Assembly: GCA_022447665.1 (NCBI GenBank)
Contig: JAKVAQ010000031.1
Location: forward strand, 1 to 64,000
DNA from: Crocinitomicaceae bacterium
GTDB lineage: Bacteria; Bacteroidota; Bacteroidia; Flavobacteriales_D; Crocinitomicaceae
DNA length: 64,000 nt
Direction: 5' to 3'
The notes beneath the pieces were generated by a model, which was not told where the DNA came from, did not search any database, and worked only from the letters and a program-made list of their open reading frames with translations. Both the position numbers and the translations under genes were made by a program. Shown here piece after piece: positions 35,402-44,408 of this stretch; positions within the stretch are counted from its first letter, which is position 1, and each line of letters opens with the position of its first letter.

Positions 35402-35430
35402 ATCCTGACCTCAAGTCAGGATTTTTTTTT
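35402..35430 (+). terminator. Terminator
   Basis: ATCCTGAC-CTCAA-GTCAGGAT is a perfect 8-base-pair stem with nine T, 20 bases after the 63-residue lipoprotein gene. Confidence 0.95.
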
Positions 35431-35434
35431 GACT

Positions 35435-35442
35435 TATTTTTG
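35435..35442 (+). promoter_or_regulatory. -7 element TATTTTTG abutting the start codon
   Basis: Lies right behind the preceding terminator and 4 bases before ATG 35447, giving a leaderless or nearly leaderless transcript. Confidence 0.5.
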
Positions 35443-35446
35443 CCCC

Positions 35447-36145
35447 ATGAAAAACATACTTCTTGCAATCCTCTTTTTAGCACTTGCTTTTACCGTACCT
35501 TTCTTCTTTTATGAAGTATTAATCTTCCTAGTTGCTAAGTTAGGAGCAGGTTGGGTTTTCGGTACAATATATATCCGTTTGCTAGTGATTATACTTACTG
35601 CAATTTCATTTTATTTGATTTTTCAAGCCATACCCAAAACTAGAAAGCTAAAGTTCATGTGGGTTTTCTTAATAGCCTTAGGGCCTGGATTTGGTATTTC
35701 GTTCATCGCACCTATATACCAGGGAGATTATGGCATGTTTTCAAGCGATTTTAAGCCTTCCTACTTTTCAGATTTAGATGATAAAACAGGTTCAAAAATA
35801 ACGAGTAATAATTCTAAAAAACTTGTAGCATTCTTCACAACAACGTGTCCGCATTGCAAAGTAGCCTCAAATAATTTAGGGTATAATCTTGAAGCTGGGC
35901 AGGCATTGGAGGTGAATGCATTTTTTCCGGGTACAAAAGAGGATGCAGACAAGTTTATTTCAACCAATAACGGCAAGGAATTTAACTATTATACTATCAA
36001 TGATGATGATTTCTTTTTGGGCTTATCCGGAAACTATTTTCCATCCATCTTTTTATTAGATGAGAACAATGCACCACTGTATCATTGGGCGGGTGAAGGT
36101 GTTAATTTTACCTGTTTAGATTATCTTCTAGATTTAGAACCTTAA
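35447..36145 (+). CDS. Membrane-anchored thioredoxin-fold protein (CPHC)
   Basis: A 232-residue protein with three hydrophobic segments in the first ~95 residues, then an extracytoplasmic thioredoxin-like domain (about 125-232). The active-site motif is FFTTTCPHCKVASNNL. Later YFPSIFLLDENNAPLYHW looks like the cis-Pro region, although the usual Thr-Pro is changed to Phe-Pro. CPHC sites are typical of DsbA-like and some TlpA-like oxidoreductases. It likely handles disulfides in the envelope, and its position next to small Cys-containing lipoproteins is suggestive. An upstream frame start (35345) is rejected because it covers a terminator. Confidence 0.82.
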   Translation: MKNILLAILFLALAFTVPFFFYEVLIFLVAKLGAGWVFGTIYIRLLVIILTAISFYLIFQAIPKTRKLKFMWVFLIALGPGFGISFIAPIYQGDYGMFSSDFKPSYFSDLDDKTGSKITSNNSKKLVAFFTTTCPHCKVASNNLGYNLEAGQALEVNAFFPGTKEDADKFISTNNGKEFNYYTINDDDFFLGLSGNYFPSIFLLDENNAPLYHWAGEGVNFTCLDYLLDLEP

Positions 36146-36184
36146 AATTACTTTGGTTGTTAAAACCTTACTAAAAACAAAGTT

Positions 36185-37420
36185 TTGAAGAAGTTCGATA
36201 TTCCAGAGTTCTACCGTTCTCCTTTAATTAAAAGGGTAAAGGAGTTAAGGACTAATCTGGATAGGAGAAAGAAAGATTTTTCTCCGAGTCAACTCGATTT
36301 CGATAAGGTTCAAATACTCTTACCAAGACATTTTGGTTTCTGTTTTGGTGTAGAAAATGCCATAGAGATTTCATACCGAGCAATTGAAGAAAACCCTGAG
36401 AAGAAAATTTATCTTTTAAGTCAAATGATTCATAATCCCGGAGTAAACGAGGATTTAGAAAGTCATGGTTTAACCTTTATTCAAGATACCTATGGAAAGC
36501 AGCTTATTGATTGGGAAGTGATTAAAAAGGAGGATATCGTTATTATACCTGCATTTGGCACAACCCGTGAAATTGAAGAGTTATTGACAAGGAAGGGAGT
36601 TCAAATTGAAAAATATAACACCACTTGTCCCTTTGTTGAGCGAGTTTGGAAACGATCAAAGCAATTAGGTGAGTCAAACCATACGGTTATTATTCATGGC
36701 AAAGATTACCATGAAGAGACGAGAGCGACCTTTTCACACACAACCGAATATGCCAAAGCACTTGTTGTAAAAGATATTGAAGAAACTAAAGTTCTTTCAG
36801 AATTCATGCTCGGTAAAGCCGATCAAGTTGCATTTGAAGAGGTTTTTAAAGGGAGATATTCGAAAGGGTTTGACCCTAAATCTGATTTAAACCATATTGG
36901 TGTGGTCAATCAAACTACCATGCTCGCATCGGATACACAAGAAATCGCGGATTTCCTTCATGATACGATAGTCCAAAAATTCGGAGCAGAAGCATCCAAG
37001 GATCATTTTGCCAATACACGGGATACCCTTTGTTACGCTACGAACGATAATCAATCGGCGACTTTAGAAATTCTCAAGTCCAATGCGGATCTTGCCATTG
37101 TCGTTGGCGGATATAATAGCAGTAATACTTCCCATTTAGTTGAACTCTGCGAAGAAAAGTTCACCACCTTTTTTGTAAAAGATGAAACAGAACTGCTTAG
37201 TAGAGAGACGATTCAACACTTTGATCTTAGCTCAAAAACAATAATTACAAGCAATAACTATTTGCCTCAAGGTAATAAACCTAAAATCATAGTAACAAGC
37301 GGAGCCTCTTGTCCTGATGCAGTATTAGAGAGGGTAATTAAGCGCGTTTTGACTTTTTATGAGACGGATAAAAGCATTGAAGAAGTTATTTCAGAATTTG
37401 AAGCGAGGTATAATGCTTAA
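36185..37420 (+). CDS. ispH: 4-hydroxy-3-methylbut-2-enyl diphosphate reductase
   Basis: A 411-residue IspH of the long form seen in Bacteroidetes, cyanobacteria and plastids. It is the last enzyme of the MEP isoprenoid pathway, reducing HMBPP to IPP and DMAPP. The three Fe-S cluster cysteines are visible in RHFGFCFGVENAI, NTTCPFVERV and SGASCPDAVLERV. The start codon appears to be TTG at 36185, with no better ATG upstream, and the sequence MKKFDIPEFYRS fits the long-form N-terminus. Confidence 0.94.
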   Translation: MKKFDIPEFYRSPLIKRVKELRTNLDRRKKDFSPSQLDFDKVQILLPRHFGFCFGVENAIEISYRAIEENPEKKIYLLSQMIHNPGVNEDLESHGLTFIQDTYGKQLIDWEVIKKEDIVIIPAFGTTREIEELLTRKGVQIEKYNTTCPFVERVWKRSKQLGESNHTVIIHGKDYHEETRATFSHTTEYAKALVVKDIEETKVLSEFMLGKADQVAFEEVFKGRYSKGFDPKSDLNHIGVVNQTTMLASDTQEIADFLHDTIVQKFGAEASKDHFANTRDTLCYATNDNQSATLEILKSNADLAIVVGGYNSSNTSHLVELCEEKFTTFFVKDETELLSRETIQHFDLSSKTIITSNNYLPQGNKPKIIVTSGASCPDAVLERVIKRVLTFYETDKSIEEVISEFEARYNA

Positions 37421-37434
37421 CTTCGTTAGGTAAT

Positions 37435-39465
37435 ATGGATTTCGATTTAGTTTCAGAATATAAACCCACAGGAGATCAGCCAGAAGCAATACGCCAAATT
37501 GTAGAAGGATTTAATACCACATCGGATTTTCAAACTCTTCTTGGAGTTACAGGTTCTGGTAAGACTTTTACTATGGCCAATGTTATCAAAGAACTGAAAA
37601 GACCAACATTGGTACTCTCGCATAACAAAACATTGGCTGCTCAGCTTTATGGTGAGTTCAAGCAGTTCTTTCCCAATAATGCAGTAGAGTATTTTGTTTC
37701 ATATTACGATTACTATCAGCCAGAAGCTTACTTACCAGTTACCGATACTTTTATCGAGAAAGACCTGTCAATTAATGATGAAATAGAAAAGCTCAGACTT
37801 TCTGCCACTTCAGCATTACTGTCTGGACGGAAAGATGTACTTATAGTTTCATCGGTTTCGTGTATTTATGGTATTGGAAATCCGCAAGAATTTCAAAATG
37901 GAATCATTCGCCTTAAAAAAGGGGAAACAATATCAAGAAATAAGTTTCTTGGAAAGCTTGTAGAAAACCTGTACTCACGAAATGATACTGCGCCTGAAAG
38001 GGGGAATTTTAGAGTTAAAGGTGACACTGTAGATGTATTCCTTGCTTATGTTGATTACGCCTTAAGAGTAATATTCTGGGGAGATGAGATAGAGGAGATT
38101 TACACCTTCGATCCCATCAACAATAGTAAAATGGAGAATTTTGATGAGATCAATATTTTCCCTGCGAATATTTTCGTTACTTCTCAGGCTACGATTAATC
38201 AGGCCATTGGAGAAATTGAAGTAGACTTGGGTAAACACGTTGAGTTCTTTAAAGAAGGAGGAAAGGAATATGAAGCGAAAAGAATAGAAGATCGTGTGAC
38301 CTATGATCTTGAAATGATTCGTGAGCTTGGATACTGTAACGGAATTGAGAACTACTCGAGGTATTTTGATCGTAGATCACCAGGATCACGACCATTCTGC
38401 TTATTAGACTACTTTCCTGATGATTTTCTTTTAATGATAGATGAAAGTCATGTGACATTGCCGCAAATTAGAGCGATGTATGGTGGTGATAGATCAAGAA
38501 AACAAAACTTAGTAGAGTTTGGATTTAGATTGCCAGCTGCCATGGATAATCGACCTTTAAAATTTGAAGAGTTCGAAGCAGTTACTGGTCAAACACTCTA
38601 TGTTTCTGCAACTCCGGCTGATTATGAATTGGAGAAGTCTGAAGGGGTTGTGGTTGAACAAATCATCCGACCAACGGGACTTTTAGACCCACTTATTGAA
38701 GTTCGTCCTAGCTTAAACCAGATTGATGATTTAATGGAGGAAATCCAGGTGCGAAATGAGCGTGATGAAAGAACACTAGTAACGACTTTAACCAAGAGAA
38801 TGGCTGAGGAGCTTCAGAAGTATTTGGACCGCCTAGGTATTCGCTGTCGTTACATACACTCTGATGTAGATACCATGGAGCGTGTTGAGATTTTACGCCA
38901 GTTACGACTTGGAGAATATGATGTCTTGATTGGGGTGAACTTGTTAAGAGAAGGACTCGATTTACCTGAAGTTTCACTGGTCGCAATTATTGATGCCGAT
39001 AAAGAAGGATTTCTTAGATCGGAACGTTCTTTGGTTCAGACAGTCGGTAGGGCAGCGCGTAATGTGAATGGGCGGGTAATTATGTATGCGGATAAGATTA
39101 CCGACAGCATGCGCTTGACGATTGAAGAAACAGAAAGAAGAAGGTTAATCCAAGAGGAATATAATACGACGCATGGCATCACACCAACTCAAATCAAGAA
39201 GTCGATTGAGAGCATTTTGAAGCAGACAAAAGTAGCTGATGGAGATGGTGAAACACCAGTGGAGTATGTGATTGGGGATAAGCCATCCATCGCTGCCGAT
39301 CCAGTTTACAATTACATGAGTTCCGAACAACTGGAAAAAACAATCAAGAAATTGACGAAAGACATGCAGGCAGCGGCAAAAGAACTTGAATTTATTGAAG
39401 CAGCCAGAATAAGAGATGAGATTACTGCGTTAAAAGAAAAATTAAAAGACAAAAATGACGGATAA
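37435..39465 (+). CDS. uvrB: Excinuclease ABC subunit B
   Basis: A 676-residue UvrB, the damage-verifying helicase-like subunit of nucleotide excision repair. Visible are Walker A LGVTGSGKTFTMANV, the damage-probing beta-hairpin YVSYYDYYQPEAYLP, FLLMIDESHVTLPQIRAMYG, motif V GVNLLREGLDLPEVS, motif VI QTVGRAARNVNG and the C-terminal UVR domain (KELEFIEAARIRDEI). Length is standard. It follows ispH by 14 bases and overlaps the next gene by 11. Confidence 0.98.
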   Translation: MDFDLVSEYKPTGDQPEAIRQIVEGFNTTSDFQTLLGVTGSGKTFTMANVIKELKRPTLVLSHNKTLAAQLYGEFKQFFPNNAVEYFVSYYDYYQPEAYLPVTDTFIEKDLSINDEIEKLRLSATSALLSGRKDVLIVSSVSCIYGIGNPQEFQNGIIRLKKGETISRNKFLGKLVENLYSRNDTAPERGNFRVKGDTVDVFLAYVDYALRVIFWGDEIEEIYTFDPINNSKMENFDEINIFPANIFVTSQATINQAIGEIEVDLGKHVEFFKEGGKEYEAKRIEDRVTYDLEMIRELGYCNGIENYSRYFDRRSPGSRPFCLLDYFPDDFLLMIDESHVTLPQIRAMYGGDRSRKQNLVEFGFRLPAAMDNRPLKFEEFEAVTGQTLYVSATPADYELEKSEGVVVEQIIRPTGLLDPLIEVRPSLNQIDDLMEEIQVRNERDERTLVTTLTKRMAEELQKYLDRLGIRCRYIHSDVDTMERVEILRQLRLGEYDVLIGVNLLREGLDLPEVSLVAIIDADKEGFLRSERSLVQTVGRAARNVNGRVIMYADKITDSMRLTIEETERRRLIQEEYNTTHGITPTQIKKSIESILKQTKVADGDGETPVEYVIGDKPSIAADPVYNYMSSEQLEKTIKKLTKDMQAAAKELEFIEAARIRDEITALKEKLKDKNDG

Positions 39466-39856
39466 CCTTCAAAAAATGCTTGACCATTGTGTTGAGTATG
39501 CAACAGAATTATTGGATGAAACGGGAGAATGCTATCCGTTTGGGGCATTTCTAGATACTATAGAAAACGTTCACCCGCTTGAAATGGAGGTGAACCCGAA
39601 GAAGTTGCCAAATATTGGTGAAGTAATGGAAAACCTTGAAAAGTATTGTAAGTTAGAAATTGCTGAAAAAAGAATGAATGGCTATGCTTTATGCTATGAA
39701 GTAGGGTATACGTTAGACGCTGAGGAAGGAGAGCAACAAGCAATAGCTGTAGAAATGCACCATATTAACGATAAAGTTGAGCATAATTATTATATCCCAT
39801 TTACAAAAGGAAAAGAGAAAACTGAGATAGGATTACTCTTCGCTGTTAAAAAATAG
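39455..39856 (+). CDS. Conserved hypothetical protein, 133 aa
   Basis: A 133-residue cytoplasmic protein with an N-terminal helix rich in acidic residues and a predicted alpha-beta core (AVEMHHINDKVEHNYYIPF, TEIGLLFAVKK). The family is not recognised. It overlaps the end of uvrB by 11 bases, so it is translated from the same mRNA. Whether it helps DNA repair is unknown. Confidence 0.72.
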   Translation: MTDNLQKMLDHCVEYATELLDETGECYPFGAFLDTIENVHPLEMEVNPKKLPNIGEVMENLEKYCKLEIAEKRMNGYALCYEVGYTLDAEEGEQQAIAVEMHHINDKVEHNYYIPFTKGKEKTEIGLLFAVKK

Positions 39857-39873
39857 CCTTTCGCTAACTTTTT

Positions 39874-39903
39874 TTTGTCAAACACGTATCAATTATACAT
39901 TTG
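39874..39903 (+). promoter_or_regulatory. Promoter TTTG-N18-TACATTTG
   Basis: TTTG at 39874-39877 and TACATTTG at 39896-39903 are separated by 18 bases, an excellent Bacteroidetes promoter. The box ends 3 bases before ATG 39907, so the mRNA should be leaderless. Confidence 0.7.
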
Positions 39904-39906
39904 AAT

Positions 39907-41748
39907 ATGCGTTGGTTATTTATTCTGGGTCTAACCTTTATAGGATTTAAGTCTATTGGTCAGGTGATCAATGGATATGCTGAGGTAACAAGTATTTCTG
40001 GAGCAGTTCTCACGATTGGTACTTCTGATGAAACAGGGGATACATTTGAGGATGGTGAGTGGGTTGTAGTTATGCAAATGCAAGATGATGTTATTGGAGA
40101 TGTAACTAATACTGCATCTTTTGGAGATCTTGGAACAATACGTGTTGCCGGAAGATATGAAATACGTCAAATTGAATCACATACCGAAACTGCGGGTTCT
40201 CCAACTTCCATTACTCTCTTTACAACACCTGTAAATACTTTTAATACATGCGCGAATTGTGCTGTTCAAGTGATAACATTTCCTGCGCTAGGCACACCTA
40301 ATTATACCACTACAGGGAATATGTCGGCTTTACCTTGGGATGGAACGATAGGTGGAGTTCTTGCTTTGCACTGTGCAGGTACATTGACTTTAGAGCATGA
40401 TTTGTCGGCAGATTTCAGTGGCTTCAGAGGCGCTGGAAATAATGCCGGAAGTTCTGCAGGCTGTTCAGGCGGATCAAATTATCGTGTTGTAACCCAAGTT
40501 GATTTTGCTGACAAAGGAGAAGGAATTTATAAAAATACAACTGCTGCTTATGATGCAGGAATGGGAAAGATTTTAACTGGTGGCGGAGGAGGAAATAGTC
40601 ACAATGGCGGCGGTGGCGGCGGTGGAAACTTTTCTAGTGGAGGAGATGGAGGGCCAGGTTGGCCAACTTGTTCGCCGAGCGCAGGTGGTTTGGGTGGATT
40701 AGACATGTCGAGCGAGATAAGTATAAACAGAATTTTTATGGGAGGCGGCGGTGGTTCCGGAGAAGGAAATAATGCTGTTTCCACCCAAGGAGGAGATGGT
40801 GGAGGAATAATTTTAGTGAAAGCTGAAGAAATTACCACAGGAACCTGTACCTCTGTGAACGTCACAGTAAACGGCGAAAGTATTTCTTTTGCAGGTAATG
40901 ATGGCGGCGGTGGCGGTGGTGCTGCTGGTAGTGTGGTTATCGAAACAACTTTATGGAGCGTTGACCCCGGTTGTCCAATGGTTATTGAAGCGATTGGAGG
41001 AGACGGGGGAAGTGTAAATTCAGGAGCTACTCATGGCGGCGGCGGTGGCGGTGGTCAAGGTGCTGTTTTCTTCTCTACAACTGAACCAGTGACAGACGTT
41101 ACCACTACAACTGCACCAGGTGCTGGAGGCTGCGATAACAATAGTTCACCATGTACCTCTGCAGCTGGTTCAGGAGGTGGAGCAAGTGGCGACGGCATCG
41201 TTGAAAGTGTTACAGGTCCACTACCTGTAGATTTTGCAGGAGCTCAAGCCCTTTGTTTTGAGAATTCTGTAGAACTTTACTGGAGTACCAAGAGCGAAGT
41301 AAACTCTGATTATTTTGTTGTTGAACGCTCACGTGACCTTTACTCATGGACGTTTTTAGAAAACATAGACGCAGCAGGGAGTTCTTCCTCGACGATCAAC
41401 TATTCTTACAAGGATACTGAGCCTATTGAGGGATTAGTCTATTACCGTTTAATTCAAGTTGATTTTGACGGTGAAGCCGAAATCTTATACACCTTTTCGA
41501 TGGAAAATTGTGGTGCTGAATTTTCCGTTTATCCGAATCCGACACAAGGAATGTTTTTCTTGAATGCCGAAGATATTTCAGGCGATATTTATATCTACAA
41601 CGCCATGGGCGAAGCTGTCTCTTTCCAAAAAGAGACTACTCAAAGTGTAAAGGTCATTGACTTAAGCGGCAATGAATCTGGAACTTACTATTTACGAGCG
41701 ATAAAAAATGGAAAGCTTATTTCACATAAAATAGTTCTACTCCCTTAA
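39907..41748 (+). CDS. Glycine-rich surface protein with type IX (type A) sorting domain
   Basis: A 613-residue secreted protein: signal peptide (MRWLFILGLTFIGFKSIGQ), a beta-rich N-terminal domain (about 20-170), and a glycine-rich region (about 170-430) with runs such as GGGGGGNFSSGGDGGPG. A fibronectin-like module follows (VDFAGAQALCFENSVELYW to YYRLIQVDFDG). The C-terminal type IX sorting domain (about 540-613) starts at FSVYPNPTQGMFFL and ends with the lysine-rich strand. It should be exported across the outer membrane, with its sorting domain cleaved or anchored. The glycine-rich part suggests an adhesive or structural matrix role; that is inference. The ATG at 39907 is preferred to TTG 39901, which overlaps the promoter. 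Confidence 0.85.
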   Translation: MRWLFILGLTFIGFKSIGQVINGYAEVTSISGAVLTIGTSDETGDTFEDGEWVVVMQMQDDVIGDVTNTASFGDLGTIRVAGRYEIRQIESHTETAGSPTSITLFTTPVNTFNTCANCAVQVITFPALGTPNYTTTGNMSALPWDGTIGGVLALHCAGTLTLEHDLSADFSGFRGAGNNAGSSAGCSGGSNYRVVTQVDFADKGEGIYKNTTAAYDAGMGKILTGGGGGNSHNGGGGGGGNFSSGGDGGPGWPTCSPSAGGLGGLDMSSEISINRIFMGGGGGSGEGNNAVSTQGGDGGGIILVKAEEITTGTCTSVNVTVNGESISFAGNDGGGGGGAAGSVVIETTLWSVDPGCPMVIEAIGGDGGSVNSGATHGGGGGGGQGAVFFSTTEPVTDVTTTTAPGAGGCDNNSSPCTSAAGSGGGASGDGIVESVTGPLPVDFAGAQALCFENSVELYWSTKSEVNSDYFVVERSRDLYSWTFLENIDAAGSSSSTINYSYKDTEPIEGLVYYRLIQVDFDGEAEILYTFSMENCGAEFSVYPNPTQGMFFLNAEDISGDIYIYNAMGEAVSFQKETTQSVKVIDLSGNESGTYYLRAIKNGKLISHKIVLLP

Positions 41749-41771
41749 CCCCTCCATTTTATTTAAAGTAC

Positions 41772-41779
41772 TACATTTG
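41772..41779 (+). promoter_or_regulatory. -7 element TACATTTG
   Basis: Seven bases before ATG 41787, giving a leader of about 3 bases. Confidence 0.5.
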
Positions 41780-41786
41780 TGCCCGC

Positions 41787-42560
41787 ATGAAAAAACTTTA
41801 TAAATGGCTACTGAATACTTTGCCAAGACCTTTGTTAATAAGGCTTAGCTACGTGTTTAGATGGTTTGCACCTTTGGTTTATAAAGGGAATAATGTCACT
41901 TGTCCTGTATGTGGAAAGTCTTATCGTAAGTTTTTATCTTATGGATCAAGCGTGGCTCATAGAGAAAATGTACTCTGTCCTTATGATTTAACGCTTGAGC
42001 GTCACAGAGCAATCTGGTTGTATTTAAATAGAAAAACGGATTTCTTTACCAAGCCAGATCTTACTATGATGCACATTGCTCCTGAGCAATGCTTCTTAGA
42101 CAAGTTTAAGAAACAAGAAAATTTGAAGTATACAACTGGGGACTTGGTTTCTCCAATAGCTGATTTGCATTTTGATCTACACGCTATTCCACTTGAGGAT
42201 AATCAATACGAGGTGATTTTCTGTAATCATGTAATGGAACATGTTAAGAATGATTTACAATGCATGAAGGAGCTTTATCGTATTATGAAGCCAGGTGGCT
42301 GGGGAATTATGCAAGTTCCGATTGATGCAAGTAGAAATGAAACTTACGAAGATTGGTCAATTACTTCTCCTGAAGAAAGAGAAAAGCACTTTTGGCAAAA
42401 AGATCACGTTCGTTTATATGGTTTAAACTACCCTAATAGACTAGAAGAAGCCGGATTTAGAGTAGACGTGGTTGACTTAAGCGAGTTAATGCCAGAAGAA
42501 GAATTTGTAAAATATCGTATCCCAAAAACTGAATTGGTTTACGTTGTAAATAAAGACTAA
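41787..42560 (+). CDS. SAM-dependent methyltransferase (type 11) with zinc ribbon
   Basis: A 257-residue class I methyltransferase. A zinc-finger-like CPVCGKSYRKF with a later CPYD lies at residues 40-75. The methyltransferase core follows with MMHIAPEQCFLDKF, YEVIFCNHVMEHVKNDLQCM and RIMKPGGWGIMQVPID. The glycine-rich SAM loop is less regular than in canonical members. The substrate is unknown; the neighbour suggests cell-surface polysaccharide or small-molecule methylation. It overlaps the next gene by one base (TAATG). Confidence 0.85.
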   Translation: MKKLYKWLLNTLPRPLLIRLSYVFRWFAPLVYKGNNVTCPVCGKSYRKFLSYGSSVAHRENVLCPYDLTLERHRAIWLYLNRKTDFFTKPDLTMMHIAPEQCFLDKFKKQENLKYTTGDLVSPIADLHFDLHAIPLEDNQYEVIFCNHVMEHVKNDLQCMKELYRIMKPGGWGIMQVPIDASRNETYEDWSITSPEEREKHFWQKDHVRLYGLNYPNRLEEAGFRVDVVDLSELMPEEEFVKYRIPKTELVYVVNKD

Positions 42561-43285
42561 TGGGGTACTGGTTAAAGCGTTTAGGATATTTGGTTAAAAG
42601 TGGTGGTTTTGGAAAAGCCGTAAAGGAGCATAAGCATTCCAAATCAATCGAGAATCCTGCAAAGATTCTTCCTGTAATATCTATTAACGATTTAACAGAT
42701 AACTCTGAACCCGAAATGGACGAAGTGGTTCATGCAGATGGAAATGTATCGGAAGAAGAGTTAAAATGCATTGCCAAGATTGTAAAGTTCCATCAACCAA
42801 AAACGATTTTTGAGATTGGAACGTTTGATGGGCGAACAACCTTAAACATGGCTCTCAATGCTAAGGAGGCGAAGATTTATACCTTGGATTTACCACAAGA
42901 TGAAATTCATTCGACTTCTTTTAGAATCAAGAAGGCCGACCATTCTTTTATTAAGAAAGATTTCTCAGGATCACGTTTTATAGATCGTCCAGAAAAAGAA
43001 CGAATCACCCAGATTTACGCTGACTCAGCGAAGTATAATTACGATGAATTGGCCGGACAAGTTGATTTTGTGTTTATTGATGGCGCCCACACATATGAAT
43101 ACGTTTTAAGTGATACAGCCAATGCAAGAAAGCTCTTAAGAAACGGTAAAGGCGTATTGCTATGGCATGATTACGGTTGGAGAGAAGTGATCCAAGCCTT
43201 GAATGAGTACTATCAAAATGATCCAGATTATGCTGAGATCAAAAACATAGAAGGTACTTCCTTAGCTTACCTTCATTTGAAGTAA
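42560..43285 (+). CDS. Class I SAM-dependent methyltransferase
   Basis: A 241-residue methyltransferase of the Methyltransf_24 type. Motif I is IFEIGTFDGRTTLNMALNA, the acidic strand is IYTLDLPQDEIHS, and VDFVFIDGAHTYEYVLSD and GVLLWHDYGWREV complete the core. It is translationally coupled to the preceding methyltransferase, so the two probably act on the same kind of product. It ends next to the convergent L,D-transpeptidase gene. Confidence 0.88.
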   Translation: MGYWLKRLGYLVKSGGFGKAVKEHKHSKSIENPAKILPVISINDLTDNSEPEMDEVVHADGNVSEEELKCIAKIVKFHQPKTIFEIGTFDGRTTLNMALNAKEAKIYTLDLPQDEIHSTSFRIKKADHSFIKKDFSGSRFIDRPEKERITQIYADSAKYNYDELAGQVDFVFIDGAHTYEYVLSDTANARKLLRNGKGVLLWHDYGWREVIQALNEYYQNDPDYAEIKNIEGTSLAYLHLK

Positions 43286-43894
43286 TTATTTGTATATCCA
43301 AAGTAAAACCGGATGATCTGATTTTTGAAGCATCTCATCAATTTTTTCCATTTTAGAATTTGATACGGCTGGACATCCCCACCCCTCAGGCGTTCCCGCA
43401 GGATAAACTTCTTCATCACTAACGGCATCCCAGGAATGTAGCACAATGATTCTTTTGTAAGCATTATCATTAGTCTTGTCCAATCCATGGAGCTTGTAAT
43501 TCACGTTGATCCCCCAGCTACTATAACCTCGTTTTCCAATTTTGTATTTGCCGAGTGAAGAACAGTGGGACTCCGGTACATTACTAAAAACAGGATCTTC
43601 TTTCGACTCATCTAAAGACCATATGTTATCACAACACCCATGGGAAACTAAACCACTATCCGAAATTGATTTTGTTTTAAAATCCCAAATGAAAAATCTA
43701 TTCTTCCCAGAATGAATACTCATATCCACTAGGTAGCAGTACTTCGTATTGTAATTATGTCCCTTGCAATATTTTAGCGCGGCTTCTGCTTTGAGTGCTG
43801 TTTTATTCGGTGTCGCAGTGTGTTTTAACCGAGTATTTCGTTGCATGGAGATACACAACATTCCAAATAGCAATATGAAAAACGCTTGTTTCAT
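43286..43894 (-). CDS. Murein L,D-transpeptidase catalytic domain protein (YkuD_2-like)
   Basis: A 202-residue exported protein with an N-terminal hydrophobic segment (MKQAFFILLFGMLCISM) and a catalytic domain of the YkuD_2 family. VDMSIHSGKNRFFIWDF, VSHGCCDNIWS and KRIIVLHSWDAV are visible, as is the catalytic Cys region TPEGWGCPAVSNSKM. It should cross-link peptidoglycan or attach lipoproteins with L,D bonds. The longer frame starting at 43930 adds 12 residues with no signal character, so ATG 43894 was chosen. Confidence 0.85.
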   Translation of the reverse strand: MKQAFFILLFGMLCISMQRNTRLKHTATPNKTALKAEAALKYCKGHNYNTKYCYLVDMSIHSGKNRFFIWDFKTKSISDSGLVSHGCCDNIWSLDESKEDPVFSNVPESHCSSLGKYKIGKRGYSSWGINVNYKLHGLDKTNDNAYKRIIVLHSWDAVSDEEVYPAGTPEGWGCPAVSNSKMEKIDEMLQKSDHPVLLWIYK

Positions 43895-44018
43895 CAGTTT
43901 AAAGTTAAAGGTTCGGCATAGGAATGTCAATCCTTATAAAAAGTAACGCGTAAATCTTTTATTAATTGAATGCCTCTTCCTATAATTTGTTATCTTCAAG
44001 CTGATTAGATTAAATAAG

Positions 44019-44360
44019 ATGAGAATAAATTTAGGTGACGATACTATTACGATTGAGGAAATCAGAGAGAAACTAGAAAGTAAATTCCCTGACTATGAGT
44101 TTTCCATGCGTGGAAAAAAAGTACTTGTAGTAAAGAAATCCAAAACGGTAGGGGCACAAGTTATGATATTCAGAAAACGTTTGAATATTAATGGAAACTT
44201 CCCTTCAATGGGAGCACAGATGCTCTTTATGGTCAGTATCATCTTATTGGGAGTCTTAATTCCAATAATCATCTATTTTGCGGCATTCCATAAGAAATTT
44301 AAAGCCTTTGAGAAAGAGCTTAATGATGCCATTATGGAAGAATACCAAGAAGTAGAATAG
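44019..44360 (+). CDS. Small membrane protein, 113 aa
   Basis: A 113-residue protein with an N-terminal cytoplasmic-type alpha-beta domain (MRINLGDDTITIEEIREKL, YEFSMRGKKVLVVKKSKTVG) and one membrane segment near residues 68-92. A charged tail (HKKFKAFEKELNDAIMEEY) follows. No family recognised. It stands alone, 48 bases before the flavoprotein gene. Confidence 0.7.
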   Translation: MRINLGDDTITIEEIREKLESKFPDYEFSMRGKKVLVVKKSKTVGAQVMIFRKRLNINGNFPSMGAQMLFMVSIILLGVLIPIIIYFAAFHKKFKAFEKELNDAIMEEYQEVE

Positions 44361-44374
44361 TTAGAACTTATTTA

Positions 44375-44403
44375 TTGCTGAAGTTCGCTTGCTCTTATCT
44401 TTG
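44375..44403 (+). promoter_or_regulatory. Promoter TTG-N18-TATCTTTG
   Basis: TTG at 44375-44377 and TATCTTTG at 44396-44403, spacing 18. The box ends 5 bases before ATG 44409. Confidence 0.65.
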
Positions 44404-44408
44404 CACCA

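Noticed and set aside
40599-41070. Regular GGC/GGT repeats considered as a CRISPR or satellite array
   Set aside because: They are in frame glycine codons of a secreted protein with irregular spacing and no spacers.
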